A DNA stretch of 64,000 nucleotides from an uncultured Acidobacteriota bacterium (lineage in GTDB: Bacteria > Acidobacteriota > Blastocatellia > RBC074). The notes under the pieces were generated by a model. That model worked only from the letters and a program-made list of their open reading frames with translations, ran no database searches and was not told where the DNA came from. Of this stretch, positions 31,006 through 38,159 are shown piece after piece. The number at the start of each line of letters is the position of its first letter. Within the stretch, counting starts at the first letter, position 1. The stretch lies in contig CADECP010000002.1 in assembly GCA_902825875.1 (NCBI GenBank), forward strand, positions 124,001 to 188,000, written 5' to 3'. A program made the position numbers and the translations under genes.

Positions 31006-31505
31006 AAACAATCCTTTTTTCTCCTCACGAAATTTTCCGGTCATTCAAAAAACGAATGCAGGGGCGCAGCCTAAGTCACGCCAGCCTGGAGTCAATTTTG
31101 AACGCCATAAATTCGTAGAGTTAGTGGTACTGCTTCGTTTGACGAGTGGTCGGGGGACCAAGCTGAATTCCATGGTTATGCGAGCAAGTTCCGGTTACGG
31201 CAAATTCGCCAGTCAACTTGCAGGGTATTTATCAGTGCAGTGTCAATGGCTTCTGCTAAATACTGCCGACAGGAGCCAACCAAATCCGGTCATCGCGTCA
31301 CAACCGGACGAAACGATCATTTGATGAAACTCGCCGTTGCCGGAGTTTTTTCATCCCAGTCGTTAGCAGAACAGTTTTTTCCGTAGATTTTCCGCAACTC
31401 AATGATCGTGTAAGCAAAGAATAGTCAGGTTTCAGGAAGCTTTCAACACAAAGTTGTTGAGCCGTTTTTTTATGTCTGTAGTTGCGCTGGCTTGATGGCA
31501 AAATT
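31006..31505. other. Non-coding region upstream of the TonB receptor
   Basis: About 500 bp between the receptor start and the stop of the small membrane protein. It must hold the receptor promoter. No convincing ORF, palindrome of note or RNA was recognised. A weak 5 bp stem before TTTTTT near 31330-31355 is not credible as a terminator. Confidence 0.4.
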
Positions 31506-32171
31506 TCACCTTTTGCCAGCGACAACGCGCACAAGTTTGAGAGCGGCAAAGGCAAAAATTGTTTGCGAGATGGTTCGGGAAATCTGTTCAGCCCATTCAG
31601 CGGCTTGGGTTCCGTCATTGCCGCGCAGAGCCATCGCCAAAGACATTCCCAAACTGAGAACGAACAATCCGGCAATGATTTGTTTTTGCGATTTCAACGC
31701 CGTCAGCGCCAGTTGGATGAATGCGGCGACGCTGGCAATGGTCACAACCGTCAGCAACAGTTTCAGCCAGACCTGACCGCCTTTGACCATTTTGGTTGCC
31801 ACGGTCAAAGCCAGCAAACCGCCATTGAAAAACAGAGGCAACAACCAGACGCTTCCGGCGGTCGTCGCTTTTGCTTCGTTTTTTCCGGCTTGCCACAAAG
31901 CCCAAGCCAGAAAAACAAATCCGGGAGCCGACAAAAACAACAAACTGTGTTTCATCCAAGCTAGGTCGTTGCCGTTGACGGCGCTGAGCAATTTGCCAAT
32001 GGCGTTCAACAGATTGCCGCCGCCGATTAACAGCGCGCCAAAAAAGCCTAGTTCGCCGATGATTTCGTGTTTGTGTTTGAGCATTCGGGCGATCTGCATC
32101 AACCCGAATCCGAAAATGACTGCCGTCAATAATGCTGTGATGGCTAACGTTAGGGAGTATCTTTCAGGCAT
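31506..32171 (-). CDS. Polytopic membrane protein, unknown function
   Basis: 221 residues from the ATG at 32171 (MPERYSLTLAITALLTAVIF). The frame is open to 32318 but that part overlaps the speH-like remnant. It has about seven hydrophobic segments (GFFGALLIGGGNLLNAIG, HSLLFLSAPGFVFLAWALW, WLLPLFFNGGLLALTVAT, LLLTVVTIASVAAFIQLALT, IIAGLFVLSLGMSLAMAL) separated by short loops. I do not recognise the family. It lies 22 bp downstream of the truncated speH fragment, so it may be the last gene of the patatin-SH3-speH operon. Inner-membrane location is likely. Confidence 0.7.
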   Translation of the reverse strand: MPERYSLTLAITALLTAVIFGFGLMQIARMLKHKHEIIGELGFFGALLIGGGNLLNAIGKLLSAVNGNDLAWMKHSLLFLSAPGFVFLAWALWQAGKNEAKATTAGSVWLLPLFFNGGLLALTVATKMVKGGQVWLKLLLTVVTIASVAAFIQLALTALKSQKQIIAGLFVLSLGMSLAMALRGNDGTQAAEWAEQISRTISQTIFAFAALKLVRVVAGKR

Positions 32172-32193
32172 AAAATCAGAAATACAATTTTGA

Positions 32194-32418
32194 TTATCGT
32201 TGAAGTTCGCTTTCGTAATACCTGACCAACACTTGATTGTCCAAGTGATTGATTCCGATTTCGCCAGGAAATTGTTGCCAGACAGGTTCTGCCACCGGGC
32301 AAAGCTGTAATTCAACAATCAGGCAATCGAACAACTTTGCGAGCGTCGTCAGATCGCGCAAACTTTCCGCGCGGCAACCGGTCGCTTCGATCAGCCATTC
32401 TGTGCCTAAACCTGTCAT
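32194..32418 (-). pseudogene. Truncated S-adenosylmethionine decarboxylase (SpeH-like N-terminal fragment)
   Basis: 74 codons. The first 55 or so (GTEWLIEATGCRAESLRDLT, then CPVAEPVWQQFPGEIGI) match the start of the short bacterial AdoMet decarboxylases. In intact proteins this part runs straight into a T-G-x-x-x-L-x-E-S-H-L segment containing the Ser that becomes the pyruvoyl cofactor. Here the similarity stops exactly before that segment and an unrelated tail follows (NHLDNQVLVRYYESELQR). I did not find the missing half in other frames downstream. The ATG overlaps the SH3 gene's stop (ATGA), so the operon structure survives. No active enzyme can be made. Family call from memory of the pattern. 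Confidence 0.6.
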
Positions 32419-33176
32419 TGTTGTTCGTAAAGGAAACTTTGATTCACCCAGCCGATAATGTCGTTTTGTTTGATCTTCACCCAGATTTCTTTGCCGAGTT
32501 TTCGCCGCTCGCCAGTGACGCGAATGTTGCTGGCGTCGTGCGCCAGCTTGCCGACGGATTTCGCCTTTGCGCCGGGAGCTTGGCGAACGTTGAGTGAATC
32601 GTTGGTTTGAAGCCTGAACACCGCGTAATTCTTTTCTGGTTTCAGCGTGCGCGAAACGGCAGCGACTTTGCGCCCGTTGGCAACGTCAACTTCGATCCAG
32701 CCTTGCGCCGGAGCAGTTCGCGGCGAATCGGCTCCGCTGGAATTGGTTCGGTAATAGAAAATCTTTTTGCCATCGGCTGACCATTCGATTTTGTCTTGCA
32801 GTATGAAATCCCAGCGCGCCGTGAACTTTCGTTTTCCGCTGCCGTCGGCGTTGAACACGAAGCCGATGTTGTCGTTGCATTCAAAGCCACAGGCGATGAC
32901 CAGGAATCGTTTGCCGTCTTGCGAATAACGAACTTTATGAACGGCCATGAAGCCGTCTTTTTCATTCGTCAGCAACACGCGATTGCCGAGCTTGAGTTGC
33001 GCGCCGTCTTCGCTGACTTGGGCTTTTTGGGCGTTTGCTGCTGCACATAGCGCAAGACAGAGACAAGAGATTTGGAGATAACGGAACAAACGGAAATAAC
33101 GGAAGAGCCAAAAGTTTTCCGTTTGTTCAGTTATTTCCGTCTGTTCCGTTATCTTGTTTTGGTTTGCCGAAGTCAT
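32415..33176 (-). CDS. Secreted protein with C-terminal SH3-like domain, N-terminus built from a DNA repeat
   Basis: 253 residues. The start ATG at 33176 abuts the patatin stop with no gap. The first 30 or so residues (MTSANQNKITEQTEITEQTE, then NFWLFRYFRLFRYL) are encoded by a word-iterated palindrome, which is why they read T-E-Q-T-E-I and F-R-Y-F-R-L repeatedly. A short hydrophobic stretch ending LALCAAANAQ then acts as a signal peptide. The middle is beta-rich with no clear family. The C-terminus is a bacterial SH3 domain (LNVRQAPGAKAKSVGKLAHD; EIWVKIKQNDIIGWV), usually peptidoglycan- or wall-binding. The true start may differ if the repeat inserted recently. Confidence 0.75.
   Translation of the reverse strand: MTSANQNKITEQTEITEQTENFWLFRYFRLFRYLQISCLCLALCAAANAQKAQVSEDGAQLKLGNRVLLTNEKDGFMAVHKVRYSQDGKRFLVIACGFECNDNIGFVFNADGSGKRKFTARWDFILQDKIEWSADGKKIFYYRTNSSGADSPRTAPAQGWIEVDVANGRKVAAVSRTLKPEKNYAVFRLQTNDSLNVRQAPGAKAKSVGKLAHDASNIRVTGERRKLGKEIWVKIKQNDIIGWVNQSFLYEQQ
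33075..33158. repeat. Word-iterated palindrome inside the SH3 gene's 5' end (CGGAAATAA/CGGAACA)
   Basis: The left arm is GATAACGGAACAAACGGAAA followed by TAACGGAAG. The right arm, read on the other strand, is GATAACGGAACAGACGGAAA followed by TAACTGAACAAACGGAA. The arms are nearly adjacent. The whole element is translated as part of the SH3 protein's N-terminus. Confidence 0.75.
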
Positions 33177-35375
33177 TTAGAAAAACCTGCCGAGCGAAAA
33201 ATAGACCTTGCCGCGACCGCCTTCGCCGCGAGTGCCGACGATGGAAAAAGGGCCGAGCTTGGTGTCCATCACGAAGCCGATGGACATCGCCGCGCGATAA
33301 CGTTGCGAATCGAATTGCGAAGTGAATCCGCCGGAAGTTCCCAACTGATCGAACCAGGCTCCGGCGTAAATGTTGCCGCCAATCAGCGAAGGCAGTTCAT
33401 AAAATTTGTGCAGATAACCGGCAGTCGCCAAAAAGTATTGGTTGACGCGGAATTCGTCGCGGTCAACTGCTCCGAAGCGAAACGGCCCGCCCAACAGGAA
33501 TTGCTGAATTGGCGGAACTTCGCGGCCAAACGCCGAACCGGCAGAGCCAGCCAAAAACAATGAGCCTTGCGAAGAGAGCGGAATGAATTGCGAAAAGCGC
33601 AATTCGGCTTGAGGAAAATCCTGCCGAGCGTCGGGCGCGGAAAAATACCAGCGCCCTTCAGCCGTCAACCGCAAACCTTTTGTCGGAACGGTCGGACTGT
33701 CCTGATTGTCGAACGCCCAACGAAGTCGCGCCACGTTGAAATTGCCGTCAAATGACGGAAGCTCCGGGCTGCCAGTGCTGGTTCGCGCATAAACTCGCGT
33801 GTATTCGTAACCGGCGCGAAGTTCGCTGCGCCGTGTGAGAAAACCGACATCGCCGCCAGCGCCAAACCGGTCGGCTTGAAATTCAGCCAGCCGTGTTCGC
33901 CCTGTGAAAACGCCTTGCCGGTCGCGGCGATACGTGACGCGAGGCGCGACAAAAAATCCGTGTTCGCCAACTGGCCTGAAGTATTCGGTGGCGAACAAAT
34001 TGCCGAAACCGACTTTGGCATCAATGCGCCACTCGGCTCCGTAAGCGCCAACGTCGAAAACGGTTGCGCGCGCTCCGATGGTGAAATTGATGGCGTTGAC
34101 TTCCGAACCGTCAACTTCGACGCCGGGTACGATGGTCGGCGGAGCGTGCGATTTTTCTCGCGGGCGAATTTCTAAAACGGTTTTGTCGGCTTCGGTTTTC
34201 AAACCGTAATTGAAGCTTTCGTAACGGCCTTGCCCTGTGATCGTCGTCAGATCGTTTTCCAGCCTGGCGGTGTCCAGCGGTTTGGCTGCGTGATCGTCCA
34301 AACGGCGATGCAGAGCTTTTTCGGCGTCGGCTTTGACTCCGGCAATTTGCAGATCGTTTGGGGTTGGAATCGTCGAGCGGCGTCTGGCTTTGCGTTCGGC
34401 CAGATGAGTTTGCCAGTCAGTTTCGTTCAATGCGAAGCGCGACAGCACGGCGGTTTTGGCGACAGCGGCTTTGAATCCGGCGTCGGCGATGTTGTCCAAA
34501 CCAATGAAATCCAACGCGGAGATGTTTCCCAAATCCGGCGCGATGATGATGTCGGCCAATCGCAGATTTTGCCGTTCGTTGTTGATCGTCATGACCGTGA
34601 CCGATTGTTGCAAGATGCCGACAATGGAGGCGATGGCCTGCATATCGCCAAGCGGCGTGCCTGTGTCCACGGCGATGACTACGTCAGGTTTGAATTCGCG
34701 CACGACATCGGTCGGGATGTTGTTAATCAATCCGCCGTCCACCAAAACTTTGCCGTCGCGTTCAACCGGCGGGAAGACTCCGGGAATGGACATCGTCGCG
34801 CGCATCGCGCTGCTGATCGAACCGTCTTTCATGACTTCGGGTTTGGCGTTCAGAAAGTCCGTCGCCACGCAGCGAAAGGGAATTGGCAGGTCGTCGAAAC
34901 TTTTCAGGTCGTGATAAGGCAGCGCCAGCCGGTCAATCAACAAGCCGATGTAATGGGCTGAACTGACTCCGAGCGGCAAACTGACGCCTTTTTTCATGCC
35001 GATTTCCAGACCGCTTTGAAAATCGCGCTTGTCCTGTTTGCGTCGAAACGCCAACTTTTCAAAGCTGGGCCCGCTGCTCAACAAATCCGTCCAGTTTTGG
35101 TTTCGCATCAACTGACGCATTTCGGCGGGCGAAGCTCCCATCGAATACAGCGCGCCGACAAGACCGCCCATGCTGGTTCCAGCAACGAAATGAACCGGAA
35201 TTCGATTTTGCTCGAACCATTCCAGCACGCCGATGTGAGCGACTCCGCGCGCGCCTCCGCCGCTCAGGACAAGGCCGATTTTGAGTGGTTTGGGTTGTTG
35301 TTCAGTTTGCGCCGCTGAGCCAAACGGCATCAGCAACAGGCAGAGCAGGGCAATGAGTGTTTTGAATTTTGGCAA
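33177..35375 (-). CDS. Patatin-like phospholipase with C-terminal outer-membrane barrel (RssA/PlpD type)
   Basis: 732 residues. A signal peptide (MPKFKTLIALLCLLLMPFGS) precedes the patatin domain. The oxyanion loop is SGGGARGVAHIGVLEW, the nucleophile Ser is in GTSMGG and the catalytic Asp is in DGGLINN. After a linker with POTRA-like character, the last 350 or so residues are an Omp85/D15-type beta-barrel (FGNLFATEYFRPVGEHGFFV; PSLIGGNIYAGAWFDQLG) ending in Phe (GKVYFSLGRFF). This matches PlpD-type autotransported patatins, which hydrolyse phospholipids at the surface or after release. It heads a minus-strand operon with the SH3 protein. A REPIN-like element lies just upstream. Confidence 0.92.
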   Translation of the reverse strand: MPKFKTLIALLCLLLMPFGSAAQTEQQPKPLKIGLVLSGGGARGVAHIGVLEWFEQNRIPVHFVAGTSMGGLVGALYSMGASPAEMRQLMRNQNWTDLLSSGPSFEKLAFRRKQDKRDFQSGLEIGMKKGVSLPLGVSSAHYIGLLIDRLALPYHDLKSFDDLPIPFRCVATDFLNAKPEVMKDGSISSAMRATMSIPGVFPPVERDGKVLVDGGLINNIPTDVVREFKPDVVIAVDTGTPLGDMQAIASIVGILQQSVTVMTINNERQNLRLADIIIAPDLGNISALDFIGLDNIADAGFKAAVAKTAVLSRFALNETDWQTHLAERKARRRSTIPTPNDLQIAGVKADAEKALHRRLDDHAAKPLDTARLENDLTTITGQGRYESFNYGLKTEADKTVLEIRPREKSHAPPTIVPGVEVDGSEVNAINFTIGARATVFDVGAYGAEWRIDAKVGFGNLFATEYFRPVGEHGFFVAPRVTYRRDRQGVFTGRTRLAEFQADRFGAGGDVGFLTRRSELRAGYEYTRVYARTSTGSPELPSFDGNFNVARLRWAFDNQDSPTVPTKGLRLTAEGRWYFSAPDARQDFPQAELRFSQFIPLSSQGSLFLAGSAGSAFGREVPPIQQFLLGGPFRFGAVDRDEFRVNQYFLATAGYLHKFYELPSLIGGNIYAGAWFDQLGTSGGFTSQFDSQRYRAAMSIGFVMDTKLGPFSIVGTRGEGGRGKVYFSLGRFF

Positions 35376-35392
35376 GGTGAGTCAGAGTTTTT

Positions 35393-35503
35393 TTGGAGTG
35401 CTGCGACTTGTCGCAGCTTTTGCATTCGCTGTAAGTGGAGTCCGAGTGACTCAAAATTTTGTAGTAGCGAAAGAAAAGCTGCGCCAAAGCGCAGCACTCC
35501 AAA
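35393..35503. repeat. REPIN-like palindromic element, copy B
   Basis: The ends are TTGGAGTGCTGC and GCAGCACTCCAA. Both arms are hairpins: GCTGCGACTTGTCGCAGC on the left and GCTGCGCCAAAGCGCAGC on the right. The spacer includes TTTTGCATTCGC. It shares ends and left-arm sequence with copy A at 10219-10327. It lies between the patatin start and the stop of the lipoprotein gene. Confidence 0.8.
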
Positions 35504-35504
35504 T

Positions 35505-36356
35505 TTATTGTTTGGTGATTTTGACCGGCGAAGTCGTGCGGAAAGTCAGTTGCGATTCGCTGCCAATGACTGCCGGGTCGCCTTTGGTCGCCAGCACCAC
35601 GCCGGTTCCAGCGCCCGCGCCAGTTCCCGCGCCGATGGCTGCGCCTTTTTTACCGCCCATAATGCCGCCGATGACAGCGCCCGCTCCGGCTCCGATGCCG
35701 ACTTTCACGGCGTCTTTCTTCTTGGTGGTTTTGGCCTGCCGAGTGATCTTGCTGGTGCTCAGGTCAACGGTTCTGCCATCGGCCAGCGTCAGCCGGGTCA
35801 CTTGCAACGTCAACGAAGCCACGCCTTTGACTCGCCCCCCTTCGTCAGCGTCAGCGATGACGCCTGAAACCGTTGCGCCTTTTTTGGCTACGACCCAATC
35901 GCCATCAACAATTGGCTGTCCCAGCGTGCCGGTGAAACTGTCGCCGGATTTCGCCGTCTTGGTCGAAATCGTCGAAGTCGTCCACACAGATAGAGGAGTT
36001 CCGGCGGCCAGCGTAAACACTCTTGGCGGCGGCGGTGGCGGAGCGCCCGCTGATGAACCCGACGCTGGGGCATTCATATTGGAAGCGCCAGTGTTGCCCG
36101 AAGTCATTCCGGGATTGGCGGAACCGCCCGCAGGCAAATTCGCCGCTCCGGAACCGCCAGCGACATTCGAGGAATTCGTTGCCGCCGAATTCGCTGTCGC
36201 ATCGCCCGCGACCGGAGAGGCCGAACCGTCAACCGCCGGAGTCGGCGAAGCATTCGCCAGATTTTGCGGAGAATTGGATTGCGAAGAACAACCTGTTTGC
36301 GCCAGCACGGTCGCGGCGGCGAACAAAACGAGCAGGAAAATTTTCTTTGAGTTCAT
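35505..36356 (-). CDS. Lipoprotein with glycine-zipper (YMGG-like) C-terminus
   Basis: 283 residues from the ATG at 36356, preceded by AAAGGG. It begins with a lipoprotein signal (FLLVLFAAATVLAQTGCSSQ) whose lipobox Cys follows AQTG. A low-complexity Ala/Asn/Ser/Pro/Gly linker of about 100 residues precedes a beta-rich part (TLAAGTPLSVWTTSTISTKT; GDWVVAKKGATVSGVIADAD). The C-terminal glycine-zipper stretch (VGIGAGAGAVIGGIMGGKKG) could insert into or pack against a membrane. Such proteins are found anchored in the outer membrane. Their function is not established. It appears monocistronic. Confidence 0.75.
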   Translation of the reverse strand: MNSKKIFLLVLFAAATVLAQTGCSSQSNSPQNLANASPTPAVDGSASPVAGDATANSAATNSSNVAGGSGAANLPAGGSANPGMTSGNTGASNMNAPASGSSAGAPPPPPPRVFTLAAGTPLSVWTTSTISTKTAKSGDSFTGTLGQPIVDGDWVVAKKGATVSGVIADADEGGRVKGVASLTLQVTRLTLADGRTVDLSTSKITRQAKTTKKKDAVKVGIGAGAGAVIGGIMGGKKGAAIGAGTGAGAGTGVVLATKGDPAVIGSESQLTFRTTSPVKITKQ

Positions 36357-36415
36357 AAAACCCTTTCTGAGTTTGGTCGAGCGGGGAAGCTTCGACAATT
36401 GATGTGACAGGGGAA

Positions 36416-37387
36416 TTACATGGTCAGAACGACTTTGGCGACAGTCTTGCGCGTAGCCAGTGCGTTCATTGCCGCAACGGCGTCAGCCAGCGGGAACGAG
36501 GCGGAAACAATCGGTTTGATCTGACCGGCTTCATACATTTTGAAAAGCGCCGCTTCGGCTTCGGCCATATAGCTTGGGTGATGTTCCAGGTATCCGCCCC
36601 AGTAAACGCCGGTCAAGGACATATTTTTCAGCAGCACTCGATTGGCCGCAATTGAAGGAATCGCGCCTCCGGCAAAACCTATGACCAGCAATCGGCCTTC
36701 GGGAGCGATGCACTTGGTCGAAAGATCAAAGACTTCGCCGCCGACGGGATCGTAAATGATGTCGGCTCCGCGCTTGGTGATTTGTTTGACTTGATCTACC
36801 CAAGCCGCGTCGCGGTAATTCAGCGCGTGTTCGGCTCCTTGCGAAAGACAGAATTGCAGTTTGTCTTCGCTGCCTGCGGTGGCGATGACGCGCGCGCCAA
36901 GAGCTTTGCCGATTTGTGTCGCAGACAATCCGACGCCGCCAGCAGCCGCGTGAACCAGCAACCATTCGCCCGGTTTGACCTGTGTGCGATGCGTCAACGC
37001 GAAATACGAGGTTTGGTAAATGACGATCATCGCGGCGGCTTCCGCAAAGCTCATGGCGTCGGGAATGCGAAAGCTCTTGGCCGCCGGAGCGATGGAGCAT
37101 TCGGCGTAACCTCCGCTGGTGGCCATCGCCTGAACTCTGTCGCCAATGGCAAAACCTGTCACGCCTTCGCCAATGGCTTCGACAGTTCCGGCGACTTCGG
37201 AACCGGGCGTGAACGGGCGCGGAGGTTTGGTTTGATACTTTCCCTGCACCATCAAAATGTCGAAAAAGTTCAGCGCCGCCGCATGGTTTTTGATTCTGAT
37301 TTCGCCAGCGCCGGGTTCGGGAGTTGGAATGTCTTCAAAAGACATTTGTTCGGGTTCGCACCAATCGTGGACTCGCCAGGCTTTCAT
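36416..37387 (-). CDS. NAD(P)H:quinone oxidoreductase, MDR/zeta-crystallin type
   Basis: 323 residues from the ATG at 37387 (MKAWRVHDWCEPEQMSFEDI). The longer in-frame start at 37480 adds a non-conserved tail. The GroES-like N-terminal domain has NHAAALNFFDILMVQGKYQ and PGSEVAGTVEAIGEGV. The Rossmann domain has VHAAAGGVGLSATQIGKALG and a later DIIYDPVGGEVFDLS. The catalytic-zinc Cys/His set of alcohol dehydrogenases is absent, as expected for quinone oxidoreductases. It reduces quinones or activated alkenes using NADPH. The physiological substrate is unknown. It is transcribed divergently from the sigma factor. Confidence 0.9.
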   Translation of the reverse strand: MKAWRVHDWCEPEQMSFEDIPTPEPGAGEIRIKNHAAALNFFDILMVQGKYQTKPPRPFTPGSEVAGTVEAIGEGVTGFAIGDRVQAMATSGGYAECSIAPAAKSFRIPDAMSFAEAAAMIVIYQTSYFALTHRTQVKPGEWLLVHAAAGGVGLSATQIGKALGARVIATAGSEDKLQFCLSQGAEHALNYRDAAWVDQVKQITKRGADIIYDPVGGEVFDLSTKCIAPEGRLLVIGFAGGAIPSIAANRVLLKNMSLTGVYWGGYLEHHPSYMAEAEAALFKMYEAGQIKPIVSASFPLADAVAAMNALATRKTVAKVVLTM

Positions 37388-37565
37388 CGGGTGGTTGTTT
37401 CTCCTTCGGGTTGAAAATGGGATTGCGGTGAACGTCGCCGCGATTCTACTTGAGGCAGGAAAGAGCGGCAATTCGCTCAAACCTGTAGAGCGATCAGACA
37501 GGCTGTGGTAGATTTCGTCGCCATCTTCCGATGGAATTCTTCACCAAAAAAGGTTGCTGCAAATT

Positions 37566-38159
37566 ATGGCCGAGCTTTCCACCCACGAAGTCACGCAATT
37601 ACTGGTTGCCTGGAACCATGGAGATCAACTGGCGCTGGAACAATTGGTTCCGCTGGTTCATGCCGAATTGCACAAACTGGCCAGGCGATACATGGGCAAC
37701 GAACGCGCAGGGCATCCGCTGCAACCGACTGCGCTGGTCAACGAAGCTTACATGCGATTGATTGACTGGAAAAATGTCGAATGGAAAAACCGCGCGCACT
37801 TTTTCGGAGTTTCGGCGCAATTGATGCGACGCATTCTGGTGGATTTTGCCCGGCAACGTCCGCGCGTGGCTGGCGAAAGCGCGCACCTGGTTTCAATCGA
37901 AGCCGCCGCCGATCTGGCCGAAGGTCGCACAGCGGATTTGGTTGCGCTGGACGATGCGCTGAAAAGTCTGGCGCAAATTGACGAACGCAAAAGCCGCATC
38001 GTCGAACTGAGATTCTTTGGCGGATTGGGCAACGAAGAAGTCGCCGAAATTCTGGGCGTCGCCGAAATCACCGTCATACGTGAATGGAACAAAGCCAAAG
38101 CCTGGCTCTTCCGCGAACTGAGCAAGAACGAACCTTCCGACATCAACGACACCAAATGA
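37566..38159 (+). CDS. ECF RNA polymerase sigma factor (Acidobacteria/Planctomycetes type)
   Basis: 197 residues from the ATG at 37566 (MAELSTHEVTQLLVAWNHGD). A TTG at 37554 is a less likely start. Region 2 (ELHKLARRYMGNERAGHPLQ; ALVNEAYMRLIDWKNVEWKN) is followed by AHFFGVSAQLMRRILVDFAR and region 4 with a helix-turn-helix (LRFFGGLGNEEVAEILGVAE). The pattern is that of the sigma-70 subgroup common in Acidobacteriota and Planctomycetes, whose genes often sit beside Ser/Thr kinases. Its stop overlaps the kinase start (ATGA), implying coupled translation and probably regulation by that kinase rather than by an anti-sigma factor, none being present. Confidence 0.92.
   Translation: MAELSTHEVTQLLVAWNHGDQLALEQLVPLVHAELHKLARRYMGNERAGHPLQPTALVNEAYMRLIDWKNVEWKNRAHFFGVSAQLMRRILVDFARQRPRVAGESAHLVSIEAAADLAEGRTADLVALDDALKSLAQIDERKSRIVELRFFGGLGNEEVAEILGVAEITVIREWNKAKAWLFRELSKNEPSDINDTK

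Noticed and set aside
28939-31074. A 711-codon open frame on the plus strand
   Set aside because: It is antisense to the TonB receptor over nearly its whole length and shows no domain or ribosome-binding site, so it is a by-product of codon bias.
31325-31350. Possible terminator near a T6 run
   Set aside because: The stem is only 5 bp with a long loop, and no plus-strand gene precedes it.
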